A stretch of DNA of 64,000 nucleotides from Ciona savignyi (Eukaryota; Chordata; Ascidiacea; Phlebobranchia; Cionidae), in assembly GCA_000149265.1 (NCBI GenBank), contig CH002537.1, positions 266,851 to 330,850 on the forward strand. Direction: 5' to 3'. The notes below the pieces were generated by a model that searched no databases, had not been told where the DNA came from, and worked only from the letters and a program-made list of their open reading frames with translations. A program made the position numbers and the translations under genes. Positions 10,788-22,376 of the stretch are shown piece after piece. The first letter of the stretch is position 1. Each line of letters begins with the position of its first letter.

Positions 10788-11224
10788 CTGAAAATTCAAA
10801 ATTTCCTGAGGGACAGACTTTTAGTCGAATCTATTCGAATTGTGTGTTATAGTTTGGTAAACACGTAATGTTAGAAACGGTTTTATCGGTCTAGGACAGT
10901 TCTATTTCGTAAGAGAGAGTTTGTTTTCGTAAGGGACAATTTTTAATTTTGTAAGTAAGGGACAGTTTTTTTCGAAGGGACAGTTTTATCAATCTAATCA
11001 ACTAAAATGGTGATTTATATGTTGTGAACACATGGTTTTACGACTGTTAGTGGCGCTTACTACACCAGACACATCACACGCTTGCCGTTTGCCGTATAAG
11101 ATATATAAAATAAAGTATCTAGGTATATACGGCAATTCTTTTTATTATTACACCTGTAGAACATAAAAAATTTAATTGTTGGAAAAATCTTCTTTGTTAC
11201 AATGGGTTTTTCCAAGACCGAGGC
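10788..11224. other. Probable intron or intergenic, no gene seen
   Basis: AT-rich. Short repeats of GGGACAGTTTT occur at 10895-10990. No exon with splice support was found. Confidence 0.4.
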
Positions 11225-12562
11225 GAGGGTGGTTAAAAACCAAAACAGTATTTTTTATGAAAAAATTAGCTTTTTTTGTGGCATTGCGCTTGAACGACTG
11301 CTCCAATTTAAATCATATTTGGTGAAAAGTTAGTGTATTACTCACTGAATTACCAGTTGGAAGAAATAACGAATTTATCTAAGGAAATACCCTAAAAAAT
11401 TCGTACTGAAATCATGAATGTGACAGGCATGCCATGTCGCCCCGACATCTACCAGAAGGAGTAATGGAATCGCAATGATAATTGGACATTTTTTAGACAA
11501 CATGGTTTGGATATGTAGAAACCAAAATTTTGGGTGATAAATCCAGGGGAATTCCCCTGGAACGTTAAAAATCAAAACGCTATTTTTTTCTAAAAACATA
11601 GCCTTATTTGGGCATAGCGCTTAAACCGAAGTTACAATTTGAATCACATTTGGTGGAATGTAAATGCATTAGTCACTAATTTAACAGTGAAAAGAAATTA
11701 AAAAATTACCTAGGGAAATCCCCTAAAAATAGGATTTTGTTCTCAAATCATGATTGTGACAAGCATGCTAATTCGCCCCGACATCTACCAAAAGGAGTAA
11801 TGGAATCGCAATAAAAATTTGACATTTGTAAGAGAACATGGGCTAGATATGCAGAAACCAAATATTTGGGTAATGAATCAAGGGGAATTCCCCTGAGACG
11901 TTAAAAACCAAAAGGTTTTTTTTTAATAAATTAGCTTTTTGGGGCATAGCGCTGGAACGGCTGCTCTAAATTTAATCATATTTGGTAAAATGTAAGACCA
12001 TTGGACACTTTGTGCCAATTAAAAGTAAAAAAAAACATTTACTTGGGGTAATTCCTTTAAAAACGAAGATATGTTCCTGAATTTTGATTGTGACAGGCAT
12101 GCCATATCGCACTGACATCTTCAACAAGAAGTCAACAAATCAAATTAAAACATTAGGAATAGTTACATAACATGACCCACATATGTAAAAATAGAAACTT
12201 ATCCACTAAACCTAGGAGAATTCCCAGAAACTATAAAAAAGCTAAATCGAGCTGTTTTGGGAATTTAGTTTCATTTCACTGCAGCGCTTGAAAAGAAGGT
12301 TTAAATTTAAAACATATGTGGTGAAATGTTCGTAAATTTAGGACATTTATTCTTTTTTTAACTACACATGTAAAAGAAGTTTGATTGGATAACTATGGGA
12401 CCCATGCGTTTATGCTCGCAGAAACAAACTACGTACTCAGTGTATAAAATACAAATTGTGGTTAGGGACCCTGTAGTATAAATATATGGCATACAACATG
12501 TGTTTTACAAATAGTGGTGGTTAAACACGTGGTTGGCACTCTCTAGTTTCAATCATTAATGC
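11225..12562 (+). mobile_element. Tandem-unit transposable element, copy A
   Basis: Three-plus tandem units of about 335 bp (TGACAGGCAT at 11421, its variant at 11757, and again at 12091), followed by the family end module GGGACCCATGCGTTTATG ... GTTAGGGACCCTG ... GGTTGGCACTCTCTAGTTT. Each unit contains a CCCC/GGGG palindrome; the one at 11543-11560 is a perfect 18-bp palindrome, CCAGGGGAATTCCCCTGG. No ORF of transposase size is present, so it is non-autonomous. Confidence 0.65.
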
Positions 12563-12750
12563 TCATTTTAAAATTGTAAACATAATTCTAATCCACAACT
12601 GATAGTATTGCGTTAGCGTTTTGGGGGATATACCGAAAAATGACTTTAGATTTTTTATAAATTAATTGAGTTTTTTCACATAAAATAATGGATCATCGTT
12701 TTTGATCAGAGAACTGGCGACTTGCAATTCGAGTTACGAGTATGACATAA

Positions 12751-13010
12751 AATAGGATATTATGTTTATTCGCATTAAGTATAAAACGCAATGATGGTTA
12801 TTCCAAAGTCAATCGTCAGATTACCTAAAGTTTACCATCGGGCTACCGAAGCTATTGTAATTTGTTGTAAATAATTAAGACGTTCCTTTAATCTCGGTAA
12901 AACCTAATAATTCACTGAATTCAGGCAATGTCCGTTAAGTGGCTTACGCAAGCGACTAGTTTCGAACTTTAACCCTTCGGCTTAAATGCGACGCACTAAA
13001 ATCTCAAGAT
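12751..13010 (-). mobile_element. Diverged SINE, minus orientation
   Basis: Recognised by AATAGGATATTATGTTTATTC at the tail, CAATCGTCAGATTACC in the body and a tRNA-like head near CGACGCACTAAAA. It is heavily mutated, so an old copy. Confidence 0.7.
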
Positions 13011-13370
13011 ATATCATCGGACAACTTTAATTTAAAAAAACAGTTAAAGTGTTTCCTTTACTTGTAAATAAATGGCGACAGCGTAGGCTACACGTGCAGC
13101 TCATAAAATATCTTTATAGGATTACGCATTCCCGCTAATAGGGTCGAAAGTTACAAAAATAATTCCAACTCCCAACCTCTTTTGTTCAGAAAAGCTTAGC
13201 GTTCTGTTCCCAATATTTTGAGAGTAGCCAAACATTACAATGCAAGAAAGAACCTAGAAATAATTTATTTGGTTTAAGTTGTAGTTTGGTTTAAAAACTT
13301 AACAATTTGGTTTAAGTTTTATAATTTTGTTTAAGGAACCTAATAACCAACCTCGAATCACATTGATAAT

Positions 13371-13460
13371 AATTTGGTTTAAGTTTAAACTTAATAATTT
13401 GATTTTAGTTTAAACTTAATAATTTGATTTTAGTTTAAACTTAATAATTTGGTTTAAGTT
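13371..13460. repeat. Minisatellite, about 26-bp unit
   Basis: Three to four tandem copies of AGTTTAAACTTAATAATTTG with a short variable end. Similar GGTTTAAGTT words continue on both sides. Confidence 0.8.
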
Positions 13461-13610
13461 AAAAAAATGTTTAAGGAATACTTAGGTTTAAGCACGAAAG
13501 GTGCAGTGCACAGTAGGGCATTCATACTTTATCCTCGCCAATGGAAAAACGCTGAAGAGTATTCGTACTGGAAATCGCGACACCATGAATGCATAACAGA
13601 CCTTAATTAA

Positions 13611-13715
13611 GATGTCGGCTAAGTGCCTTGATGAAGTATTCAACCGACTGGCTAGCGACTAATTTCAAATATGTAACCCTTCGGCTAAAGGGCTGCGCAA
13701 TATCCTACCATAAGC
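13611..13715 (-). mobile_element. SINE head fragment, minus orientation
   Basis: Only the tRNA-like head and adjacent body are left (GTGCCTTGATG, CCGACTGGCTAGCGACTA). Confidence 0.6.
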
Positions 13716-16023
13716 TATTTGGTAGGACTTTAGACAAAACGACACAAAAATGGAAAAAGTGCGTGTAAATAACATCTAAAAATTTCTCTAGACAAGAATT
13801 AATCATTTGGTCTATGAACTAGATCCCCTGGCAATTAATTTTATTTATACTATTTCTACTTTAAAAATTAACACAAAATTTTACAGAAACACATTTAAAA
13901 ATCTTTTTTATCAGACTCACCAATAAAAATTTCATTTCTGTCAAGTTTAAATTCTCGTATGGATTTTTTTGTACTTTTTGACAATATTTCTCAATTGCTT
14001 AACTAGGGGCTTACTTAACAATTCAAAAACCTATATAATTTCTTAAAATTTTAGAATTAAAAAAATAAATCTTGGTAAATAAATCTTACGAACCAAAGGA
14101 ACGATTGTTTATTCCCTAAAATACTCGTGTTGATTGGGGTAAAAAAACGAAGGTGGCTTTACAACACGGACAATCTAAAGTTCGGAACTTACACCCACAA
14201 TGAAAATGAATTCTGCATACTGCTGTACATGTGCCTATTTGCTTGCGTACCTGTAGCCAACTACATTGACCACTATATCGTAATGGATCGGTTCAAATCT
14301 TTTTATAACGATTGGTGTATTATTGTGGTTGCCAAGAAACTTATTTCTTCTTCTTTAATAGTTTATATTGGTTATTTACCGAAACAGACCGTGGTTAAAT
14401 TGGAAATGCTAAAGAGGGAATTAAGTAAGGAGGGAAATTGCTCTAAAAAACTGTAAAAGCTTCTTCTATAAACGCTGGAACTAACCCTCCTCAAATCTAA
14501 CCATAACACCACAATCTTTATTTTAGCGTGTAGTCCCACCCTTTTTATCCCGGCTTCTCTCCTTTCCTCCTTTTAGTTTTCCCCTATTTAAATCCAACCT
14601 ATTTAACACTCTCCGTCGAAACATACTTTACGAGATGATGAAATAAAATTGATTTTCCTTCTTTTAAACGGTAGCTGGAAATGTTCGATTATTACCATTT
14701 GGGTTATCATTTTATTTTCCCTGATTTATTGCACCAATAGGGATCTTGGTTAGGGACTAATCGGTTAAACATACCACCATAACTCAACTAATCTAATATA
14801 GTTTTTAAGCATTCCCCAGTTAAAACCACCTGGATTTAACCACCAATAATTGCACGTTTCTGTCTTACCGAATCAGTTGTTGTTATTGCGAAATTTGTTG
14901 ATGTTTTTTTAAATGTATCTCTTATAAAATTTCAAATTTAGAGAAATCTTTTTTATAAAAACCAGTGTTTCTTACATAATTTATAATCTCAGAAAAATCT
15001 TTTTCTAAAAAAACAAACAAATATTTTATAATTTAAAAGAAGTATTTATAATTTCAGCGACAACTGGTTTTTCTACAAAACTCACCCAGGTAAATAAACT
15101 TTAATATAGTTTACATTTAAAAAAATCTCAGCGATATTACTCAGACATGATATATGGACATTATTTTTACGTTTGTTACTTGGTAGCGATTTTTTACTTA
15201 AACAACAAATATTTTTTTCGGTACTCGAATTGGTGCCTACAAAGAACATTATTTTTCTCTTAAAAATGAAAACAAAAATTAAACGAGGTTTAAGTTTGCA
15301 CATAAACACGCAGTAATAAGATTAATACATTTTTGCGAGGGCACGTCACCGCAACAGTAAATACCGTTGCGCAAATATGCTAATGTGCGTTCTAAGTCAT
15401 TAAATCTAGACTAGTTTCACGACATTAAATCTTAAATATTTATTAGGTTTACGCCACGAAAACTAAAGTATTGGCTAGTTTTACGCCATGAAAACTGAAA
15501 CCTTTCGAATGACCACTGGTTTCTATGCTCGTGTGTGGGACTTTTTTGATTAAAAAGCAACCTGAAAAATTGCATGGATGTCGGAAGTATTGCTATGTGA
15601 TGTGGTATGTATCTATATATTTTTATCAGACACAGTTCCGGGGCACAAACAGTGGGCTTTGTTTTTAACCTTCGCGTTTTTGTGTCGGTATTCTTCGAAC
15701 TTGAAGTGAACACATGTTGATTTCACTCCGTTTTTTAACACTTGCTTCTGAGATCCCCTTTTCGAGTGTTAAAACGGATGCAATTAAGTTTTAATATCCC
15801 TAAAAATAACTTTCGTCAAATGTATTTTATCGGTGTTTTGTAGTAAAATATGATTTCCACAAAGAACGCCCCCGTTACTTTATATTCTTTGCGCAGTAAC
15901 GTAAGTTTACATACATCTGTGTCGTCTACCTTCACATAGCCTACATCTGTGTCATTAAATTATTTTAAGCCACTAAACCCCACCTTGATCCATGTTTTAG
16001 TTTAAAACATTCTTTAAATGGGT
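13716..16023. other. No gene recognised
   Basis: AT-rich DNA. A 109-codon frame at 14127-14456 begins with a non-ATG codon and has no recognisable domain. The stretch at 14470-14640 (TTTTCCCC, CTCCTTTCCTCC) resembles the degenerate dispersed repeats at 41.9 and 48.8 kb. Confidence 0.4.
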
Positions 16024-16145
16024 GTCTCTAATTACTACAGGATCGCTTGGAGCTCTGTAGCTTAGATCAAGCGCTTGGTAACCGAACCTAAACTCTAAAC
16101 ATAACCATCAAAGCGCTCCAAGCGATTCTGTGGTAATTAGAGGAA
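16024..16145. repeat. Short fold-back element
   Basis: The arm CTCTAATTACTACAGGATCG (continuing CTTGGAGC) is mirrored by GCTCCAAGCGATTCTGTGGT (continuing AATTAGAG), giving a stem of about 28 bp with few mismatches around an AT-rich loop of roughly 60 bp. It looks like a tiny MITE. Confidence 0.65.
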
Positions 16146-17037
16146 CCGCTTTTAACAGCTTAACAATTTAACTATACCCAAATTTAATCATCTGGTGTTA
16201 AATTTTACTAGTTGAAACATTACTTTTATTGCTTTTGGACAAATCCAAAACCTTCACCAGTTTGTGATTGGGTTTCTTTTAAAACCTGTTGTACGAATTA
16301 ATTGTATCTTGTGAAAATACAAATCTACGAAGGCAAGGCTAGTATGGGAACTCTACATGAATATGGATACATCAGGGGAATCCTTTAGTCTCTTGCAGAT
16401 GATTGCAAACGATTGCTACAAGGTAAGTTTTACCATTTTTCGAAAGAACACAAATTTTGTTTGTTTTGTTTAACTCCAGTATGATTGTTAAGCCAAGCTC
16501 AGTTATCTATCTTTTAAATACCAGTTACACTATAGCCATTGTTGCTGAGAATTTAGGTTTTAGTTTTGTTTATTTATTTTTTCCAGTATTAAATAATGGC
16601 AAATGAAGCAAATCTCGGCACAAGAACAGGACATAACGGAAAAACGAAGAGTACTTAAAACATGTCATTTAAAAGAAAATGGAAATAACTAAATGAATGT
16701 AATAAACACGGACTTCAAACATCGCTTGTCACCGTTGTTTTACCTTTTTCTGACGAAAAACGCAACTCTTTTTAAGACGAAAAACGCAACTCTCATCATT
16801 ATCACGTCTATTATTGCAGGTGAGAGAGTTTTACATCTCAGCGAAAGTGTTTGACGTGTTAAAAAAGACTGGACCCGAAACCTAAATTGTGGGAGGGTAA
16901 GCTGGTGCCTGTGTTGGTTTGTTTCAACTGATCATAGCCGAACAAGAACCAAGGTGACTTTCTGTTTTTTGGGGTTTTAAAGTCGGACATCTTTTTTTCT
17001 CTTTTTAATATCTACTTTTCTTCTAGTTTCGGTTGCT

Positions 17038-17337
17038 TCTTTGGACAAGACACTTAGAGGACAGGACCTGAAGTCAGGGAAATAATGGGTTGTGTTGAAC
17101 GTCTCAGTCATATACAACAACCTAAATTTGCTCCAGACGACTGGTACAAGAAAATTTGATAATTCTCCCTATGATAATGCATCTTTCGTTTTCCCATTCA
17201 CGGAATTAAAGCATAAATATCATATCTTAAATGGTAGGCTTCTGACGAAATCTTGTGGTATTAAAGCAGTTACCAGCTCGACGCTTGATGTGTCTTATTT
17301 TCATCCCCCCTTCCTGATAAACATATATATCCTATCC
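17038..17337 (+). mobile_element. Degenerate SINE, interrupted tail
   Basis: Body words are recognisable (GGACAAGACACTTAGAGGAC, AATAATGGGTTGTG, TCATATACAACA), then TTCCCATTCACGG. The GATAAACAT...TATCCTATCC tail is separated from it by about 120 bp of unrelated sequence. Confidence 0.5.
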
Positions 17338-17445
17338 TTGCCCATTTACTTACAAACGTTTTCGCACAATTCTCCATCTGCAGATCTTAAGAACGCCGCG
17401 AGTTGAGGTATGCACAACGCGACCGAGTATTGGACCAGGCGGGCT

Positions 17446-17559
17446 TCACTGGAGCGCGACTCGGTTCTCCTTCCCCCACTTCTTGATGGCTCGCACAATA
17501 TATTCTACCTGTGGGTTGTCGGAGCTGTGCAGAAGCATCAAAACCTCTCGCAGTGTTTT
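17446..17559 (-). CDS. Possible C-terminal exon of an unidentified protein
   Basis: On the minus strand the acceptor TTATCTTTTCGCAG is followed by exactly 38 codons ending in TGA at 17446-17448, in phase 0. The peptide (KTLREVLMLLHSSDNPQVEY, then a basic amphipathic stretch IVRAIKKWGKENRVALQ) has sense-like codon use and high GC compared with its AT-rich flanks. I do not recognise the family. No matching upstream exon is seen on this strand within the window. It may be a real terminal exon of a gene with long introns, or an exon fragment carried by a transposon. A competing frame gives a longer ORF, but one without an ATG. Confidence 0.35.
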   Translation of the reverse strand, partial: KTLREVLMLLHSSDNPQVEYIVRAIKKWGKENRVALQ

Positions 17560-17730
17560 CTGCGAAAAGATAACCACAAGTTCTATTAAGTATATTCTCG
17601 CTTGATCTATTGTCCAATATCGTGATAAGTTACATTACTGTGCTTTTAGAGTTTTTTTAATAAAATAAAATTTATACAAACAAACATTCCAGATGTTTTT
17701 TAATTAGTGGTGTGCTCAAAGGTTGGTGGG

Positions 17731-18010
17731 ATATGGGTAGGATATTCATGATTATCCCCGTGAATGGGAAAACCAAGGGGTTTAACATACGAGCAATCGC
17801 CAGATTACCTCGCACCCACCGTCGGGTTACCGAAGCTATTGCAGTGTGTTGCGTATGATTAACAGGTTCCTTCATTTTTGTATAACCCATTAATCCGCTG
17901 GGTTAAGGCAATGTCCGTTATGTGCCTTGCCCAATGACACAGCCGACAAGCTAGCGACCAGTTTCGTATCAGCTGAAAGGCGACGCACTAAACCACCAGA
18001 CTAACCCATC
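17731..18010 (-). mobile_element. Composite SINE, minus orientation
   Basis: Near full length: TAGGATATTCATGATTATCC at the left, ATTGCAGTGTGTTGCGTATG in the body, and a head ending CACCAGACTAACCC. Confidence 0.8.
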
Positions 18011-18996
18011 TGACGCGTTATGAAGCACGGCTTTCGTTACTCATAGGTATATATATGTTGTCGAATTAGGCGCTTTGCTCAACTACTTACTACCTAGGCC
18101 TAATACACGGGGAACAAAAGGGTGGAGACAATTACAGATGAATTTAAAACAATCAGCGCCACCATATTACAAGCTCAACGGTATGGTTACATAAAAATGA
18201 TGCAAATGATGCAGTCATAAAACGTGATATGGCAACCACAGCAGTGTTTTTAGACAGACACCACTCCCGTGACGTGAGTAATGCTGTTACGTTATACACG
18301 GGCATGATTTATGTGCGTCACATTTTAACTGCAGCCCACATTATTATGTAATGTTGGCATATATATGACATCACATATCAGCTTAGTAATATAGGCTGTG
18401 TATAAGCCTGATCAACGTTTTTCGAGAGATGATAGTAGTATTATTCTAATTCTTTGTAAGGTACATTCACGAATGCTATTTTGAGTTTTTGTTTTCAGGC
18501 AATCTTTAACGGGTACCAGTAAAAGTGGTAATCCATTTTAAGGCTAAAATATGGACGTCCACATAAGGAATAATTAAAGGGACAAATTAGACAATTTATC
18601 TGAATTAGACAATTCTTTAACAAATTAGAAACGACTGTTAATTGGATAGTCAAAGTCAGTTTACATTAAACTATGCGAAACTTAAAGTTTGCAAAGAATA
18701 AAATGAATTGTGGACTTGTTCCTTTGTATGGTAGCCTACATATGCGTGCGTTGTGCGTATACGTATTCAATATTGGCGTTGTTTTTACAAGTAAATAGAT
18801 GGAAAGCAGGACGCTAATGTCGCAATAACCCATATTTGATGTAGCAGATGGTTAAACTATGTGTGTGAAAGCAAACGATTAGCAATCTATAGTGATTTAT
18901 GAAAAAGTACATTATCCAATTCCCCAGGCAGTAGAAATTAATTTATGGCTGTATATAATTCAACACCATATCAAAATTTTAGCACTTTTCCTACAG
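18011..18996. other. No gene seen; upstream of or intronic to the PPxY gene
   Basis: No exon could be supported. It is probably the intron or promoter region of the membrane-protein gene that follows. Confidence 0.4.
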
Positions 18997-20397
18997 GCAA
19001 AACTACAACTACAGTGGGAAAAGAAGATAGGTAGGCGACCTACCTTATTTTTAAACGATTAAACCGAAGTAGGCCTAATCGGCTCAAACCGACTGTGGGC
19101 AGGTAGTAGTTTAACAATGGACAACGTGTTTTAACCACTGTCGTGTTTCTAACCTCTACCAGGCTATGACTACAGTTGTTGAAAAGTTCACCCAATTGTC
19201 CAATCTTGGTTAAATTTTGCAACTTTTTTTATAATTGTGTTTTTTTTATTTAGCTCAGTTGGTGACGGATTTCAATACTGGTGGGGTTTTGGAATTGTGG
19301 GCGCCATCATTCTGTTGTCTATATGTAGGACGAGAAACAATCGCGCTACTGCCCAAAGAAGACCCGTCGCTTCAATTGGTATACAAAGTTAATTGATTTG
19401 TTTGCCAACTTTAAACAGAGATGTGTTAAAGTAGTGTAGTTTTACAGTTTTGTGTCAGATTTAATCGAAATGTCGAAAACAACGGCTTCGGTCGATTAGT
19501 CCAATGATTAAAAGCGTCGGTAAGTACGGTCAGCCACATGATTGTAGGATCGAACCAAATAGTCACATGATGAAAACGTTTAATCATATGTATATTATTA
19601 CACTGCAAAAGAACCAGTAACCAAACGGTATGCAATTAGTAATATCTAACAATTTCCTTCGTGATCACTATTGGGTTTTTCTTGTTATCTAACTCTTATA
19701 GGATAGGATAGGATATAGGATAATCATGTTTATCCCCGTGAATGGGAAAACCAAGGGGGTTAACACACGGGCAATCGTCAGATCACCTCGCGCCCACCGT
19801 CGGCTTACCGGAGCTATTGCAGTGTGTTGTGTATGATTCACACGTTTCTTCAATTTAGTAGAACTTATTAATCCGCTGGGTTCGGGCAATGTTAGTAAAG
19901 TGCCTTGCCCAGGGACACAACCGACTAGCTAGCGACCAGTTTCGCACCTGCAACCTTTCGATTGAAAGGCGACGCACTTAACCGTCAGGCTAACCGGTCG
20001 CACAAACATGCCTACATACTGGCATAACTTTACAATTTAACCGCTTTAAAATATTACATTAACTTATTTAGGTTCTGTGATTCATTACAGCTTCTTTTCA
20101 GCAGTTCCAACAAATAACGAAACGAGAAACGAACAGCAGCCACTACAAGAACAGACTTCTTTGCAGCCTGTGGGATCACCGATTCCAATGTCTTTTGATC
20201 CAAACCCACCTGAATATGACGCAATTATGACGTTGAATGGAGATACGAGACCACCACATTACTCAACAGTCAATACATCCTCAAATTTAGACAAATCTGT
20301 AACTGAAAACGATCCTCCCCCGCCGTCTTACAACGCAGCTACGGGAAATAGCTTTACATATAGTATACAATTATCTCATACTTTTCCAATTTCATGA
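18997..20397 (+). CDS. Single-pass membrane protein with PPxY cytoplasmic tail (5' end missing)
   Basis: Three exons join in frame: 18997-19030 (34 nt), 19254-19378 (125 nt) and 20072-20397 ending in TGA. All junctions have AG/GT boundaries and matching phases. The product reads a Thr-rich extracellular stalk (TTTTVGKED), a membrane helix in exon 2 (WWGFGIVGAIILLSIC), a basic stop-transfer stretch (RTRNNRATAQRR) and a cytosolic tail with three PPxY-type motifs: NPPEYD, RPPHYS and PPPPSYN. Such motifs bind WW domains of Nedd4-type E3 ligases or YAP. The aromatic membrane entry and PPxY tail recall the WBP1/VOPP1 or transmembrane Gla (PRRG) families, but the diagnostic Cys-rich or Gla ectodomain is not visible. 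A possible extra exon with good splice sites lies at 16399-16422. SINEs fill the last intron. Confidence 0.6.
19484..19640 (+). mobile_element. Diverged tRNA-headed SINE variant
   Basis: Head-like sequence with A-box-like TAGTCCAATGATTAAAAGCG and B-box-like GTAGGATCGAACC, then a short body with ATTACACTGCAAAAG. It lies in the last intron of the PPxY gene. Confidence 0.5.
19701..19998 (-). mobile_element. Composite SINE, minus orientation
   Basis: A well-preserved copy with several GGATA units at the tail, ATCCCCGTGAATGGGAAAAC in the body and a head ending CGTCAGGCTAACCGG. It sits in the last intron of the PPxY gene, about 70 bp before the final exon. Confidence 0.85.
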
Positions 20398-20542
20398 AAT
20401 AATTGTATTAATTTGGGTGCAAATATCAAAACTATATTTTTTTGGTGTTGTCTTTTTAACTACGTTTTTTATGTTAGCGGCAACGAAGTATTTCCAAAGT
20501 GTCATGGTATTAGTTAATATAACTATATTTTGGTTGAAGTGA

Positions 20543-20812
20543 GTAGGATAGAATAAGATAGGATATTCATGTTACACGGGCAATCGTCAGATTACCTAGC
20601 GCCCATTGTCGGGTTACCGGAGCTATAATTGCAGTGTGTTGTATATGATAGACACATTCCTTCAATTTGGTAGAACCCATTAATCCGCTGGGTTCAGGCA
20701 ATGGCCTTAAAGTGTCTTGCCTAAGGAAACAACCGACTTGCTAGCGACCAGTTTCGCACCTTCAACTATTCGGTTGAAAAGCATGGCACTATACCACCAG
20801 ACTAACCGGTTG
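20543..20812 (-). mobile_element. Composite SINE, minus orientation, small internal deletion
   Basis: Body and head match the family, but the stretch between the ATTCATGTT tail and the ACACGGGCAATCGTC body is deleted. Confidence 0.8.
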
Positions 20813-21854
20813 GTCATGATCTTCTGTATTCTTATTGGTATAATACAAAGGTTGTCAGGCAACAGCATGCATATAGCTGCCCGCTCTTACTTAAAATTTA
20901 AAAACAAATATTTATTTTCGATGGGGGTTAAGGTCTAAAAGGTCTAAAACACATGAATATCAGTGCGTTATTGGGTTTTTGGTTCCAAGTTATATTATGG
21001 CGTAAAGCACAAGTAGGGTGGGCATATAACTTCGATCCGTGTTTTCCTTTTTATGCATACCTTCACTAAATATATATCGCTCTCTTATGTATTCTTTTGG
21101 TTTGATTGTTAATTTCGAATTAGCTATCTAATTTTCTTCATTTAACGTCATTGTGAATATGTTATCGTTTGGCCTTATTTTCTGTTTCTTAGCTATAATT
21201 AATAATTTTCTGCAAATAAAAAAAATGTTTACTTTTACTTTACTTTCTGTTTGTTGTTTTTTTATATGCAATGACAAAATATAGATTATTATTGTAATAT
21301 CTGTAAATAATTGCAGAAACCTCGTTTTTTCTTTCTTTTTGTCTACTGATTCGTCTACGGACACCACGTATTTACTGATTACTAAATTATTATTCAGCTA
21401 TGCAAGAGCAGTTGGTTAGCTGGCTATTGTGAAATATATTTTGGTACAAGTAAAGAAATTTGTAAAAGAAACCCGCACAACTCACAAATAAGAAAACTGT
21501 CCATCAAATACCATCAGTAGAAAGCTGGATTATAAAGTGCGCAAATCAAGCGCGTTTATAGACTGTATATTAATACGGTGTGCTTTAATCTTGCCACATC
21601 GAGTGTTTAGGAATCGGTGTAAGTAGGTCGCACCATTTTAGAATCTTGACAATTATTTTATTAGAAAAAATTCCTTTGGAGGCGTATAATAGGAATGCAA
21701 TGATATTTGTAAAAAAAAGTATCATTAATCACGGGTCTAGTAGGCTAACGTTACTAAACTTGGGGAATTTCCAAAATCTAAACTGAACGTCTTTAACAGA
21801 TTAAAATGCATTTCTTGATGACACTAAAACTATAGTTTGTCTTTAAATAATGTA

Positions 21855-21856
<2 letters not shown>
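20813..21856. other. Intergenic, no gene seen
   Basis: AT-rich DNA downstream of the PPxY gene. Nothing could be supported. Confidence 0.4.

Positions 21857-21887
<31 letters not shown>
21857..21887. repeat. (TA)n microsatellite
   Basis: An uninterrupted AT/TA dinucleotide run of about 30 bases. It abuts CAGCAGGGTCCCTAACC, a transposon end module, as does the TA run at 49.97 kb. Confidence 0.95.
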
Positions 21888-21890
<3 letters not shown>

Positions 21891-22376
21891 CAGGGTCCCT
21901 AACCACAATTTGTATTTTATACACTGGATAAGATTTTATACACATCCACTCTTTCCTCGTAAATTTCCAACAACAGCAAGCCATTTGACACATCATATTA
22001 CCTGGAAGAAAATATCCAATCGACGTCACAATTTTATAGATAAAAGCTGTTAAGTAATGAATATGTAGTGGTGTATATTTTGTTGTAACCCAATAAAAAT
22101 CAATTCCCAAACCCCAAATCAAACGCGAATTAATCTTTTATACGCTTAATGTTAAAAAATGTTTTAACCGAGTGAATAGTATAAAGATAATTGGTTAATT
22201 TGGTAATTTGGAAATTTTGAGCTTCTTCTTGCATAAACGAACGTCATACAGTTTGAAAAATACACACCAAGAAATATTAGATAACCAGGAAACCTGGTCG
22301 TTTCTGCATGAAGAAACATATAGTCGGCACTCAACACGGGTTTTAAAATAATGGTGGTTGCCACGTAGTTGACACT
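21888..22376. mobile_element. Fragments of the transposon end module
   Basis: 21888-21950 carries GGGTCCCTAACCACAATTTG then TATTTTATACACTG in reverse orientation. 22240-22376 carries a second variant (CCAGGAAACCTGGTCGTTTC ... GGTGGTTGCCACGTAGTTGA) in plus orientation, like 6896-7010. Confidence 0.5.

Noticed and set aside
14127..14456. 109-aa plus-strand ORF
   Set aside because: Starts with TTG, has no domain or splice context and lies in AT-rich repeat-like DNA.
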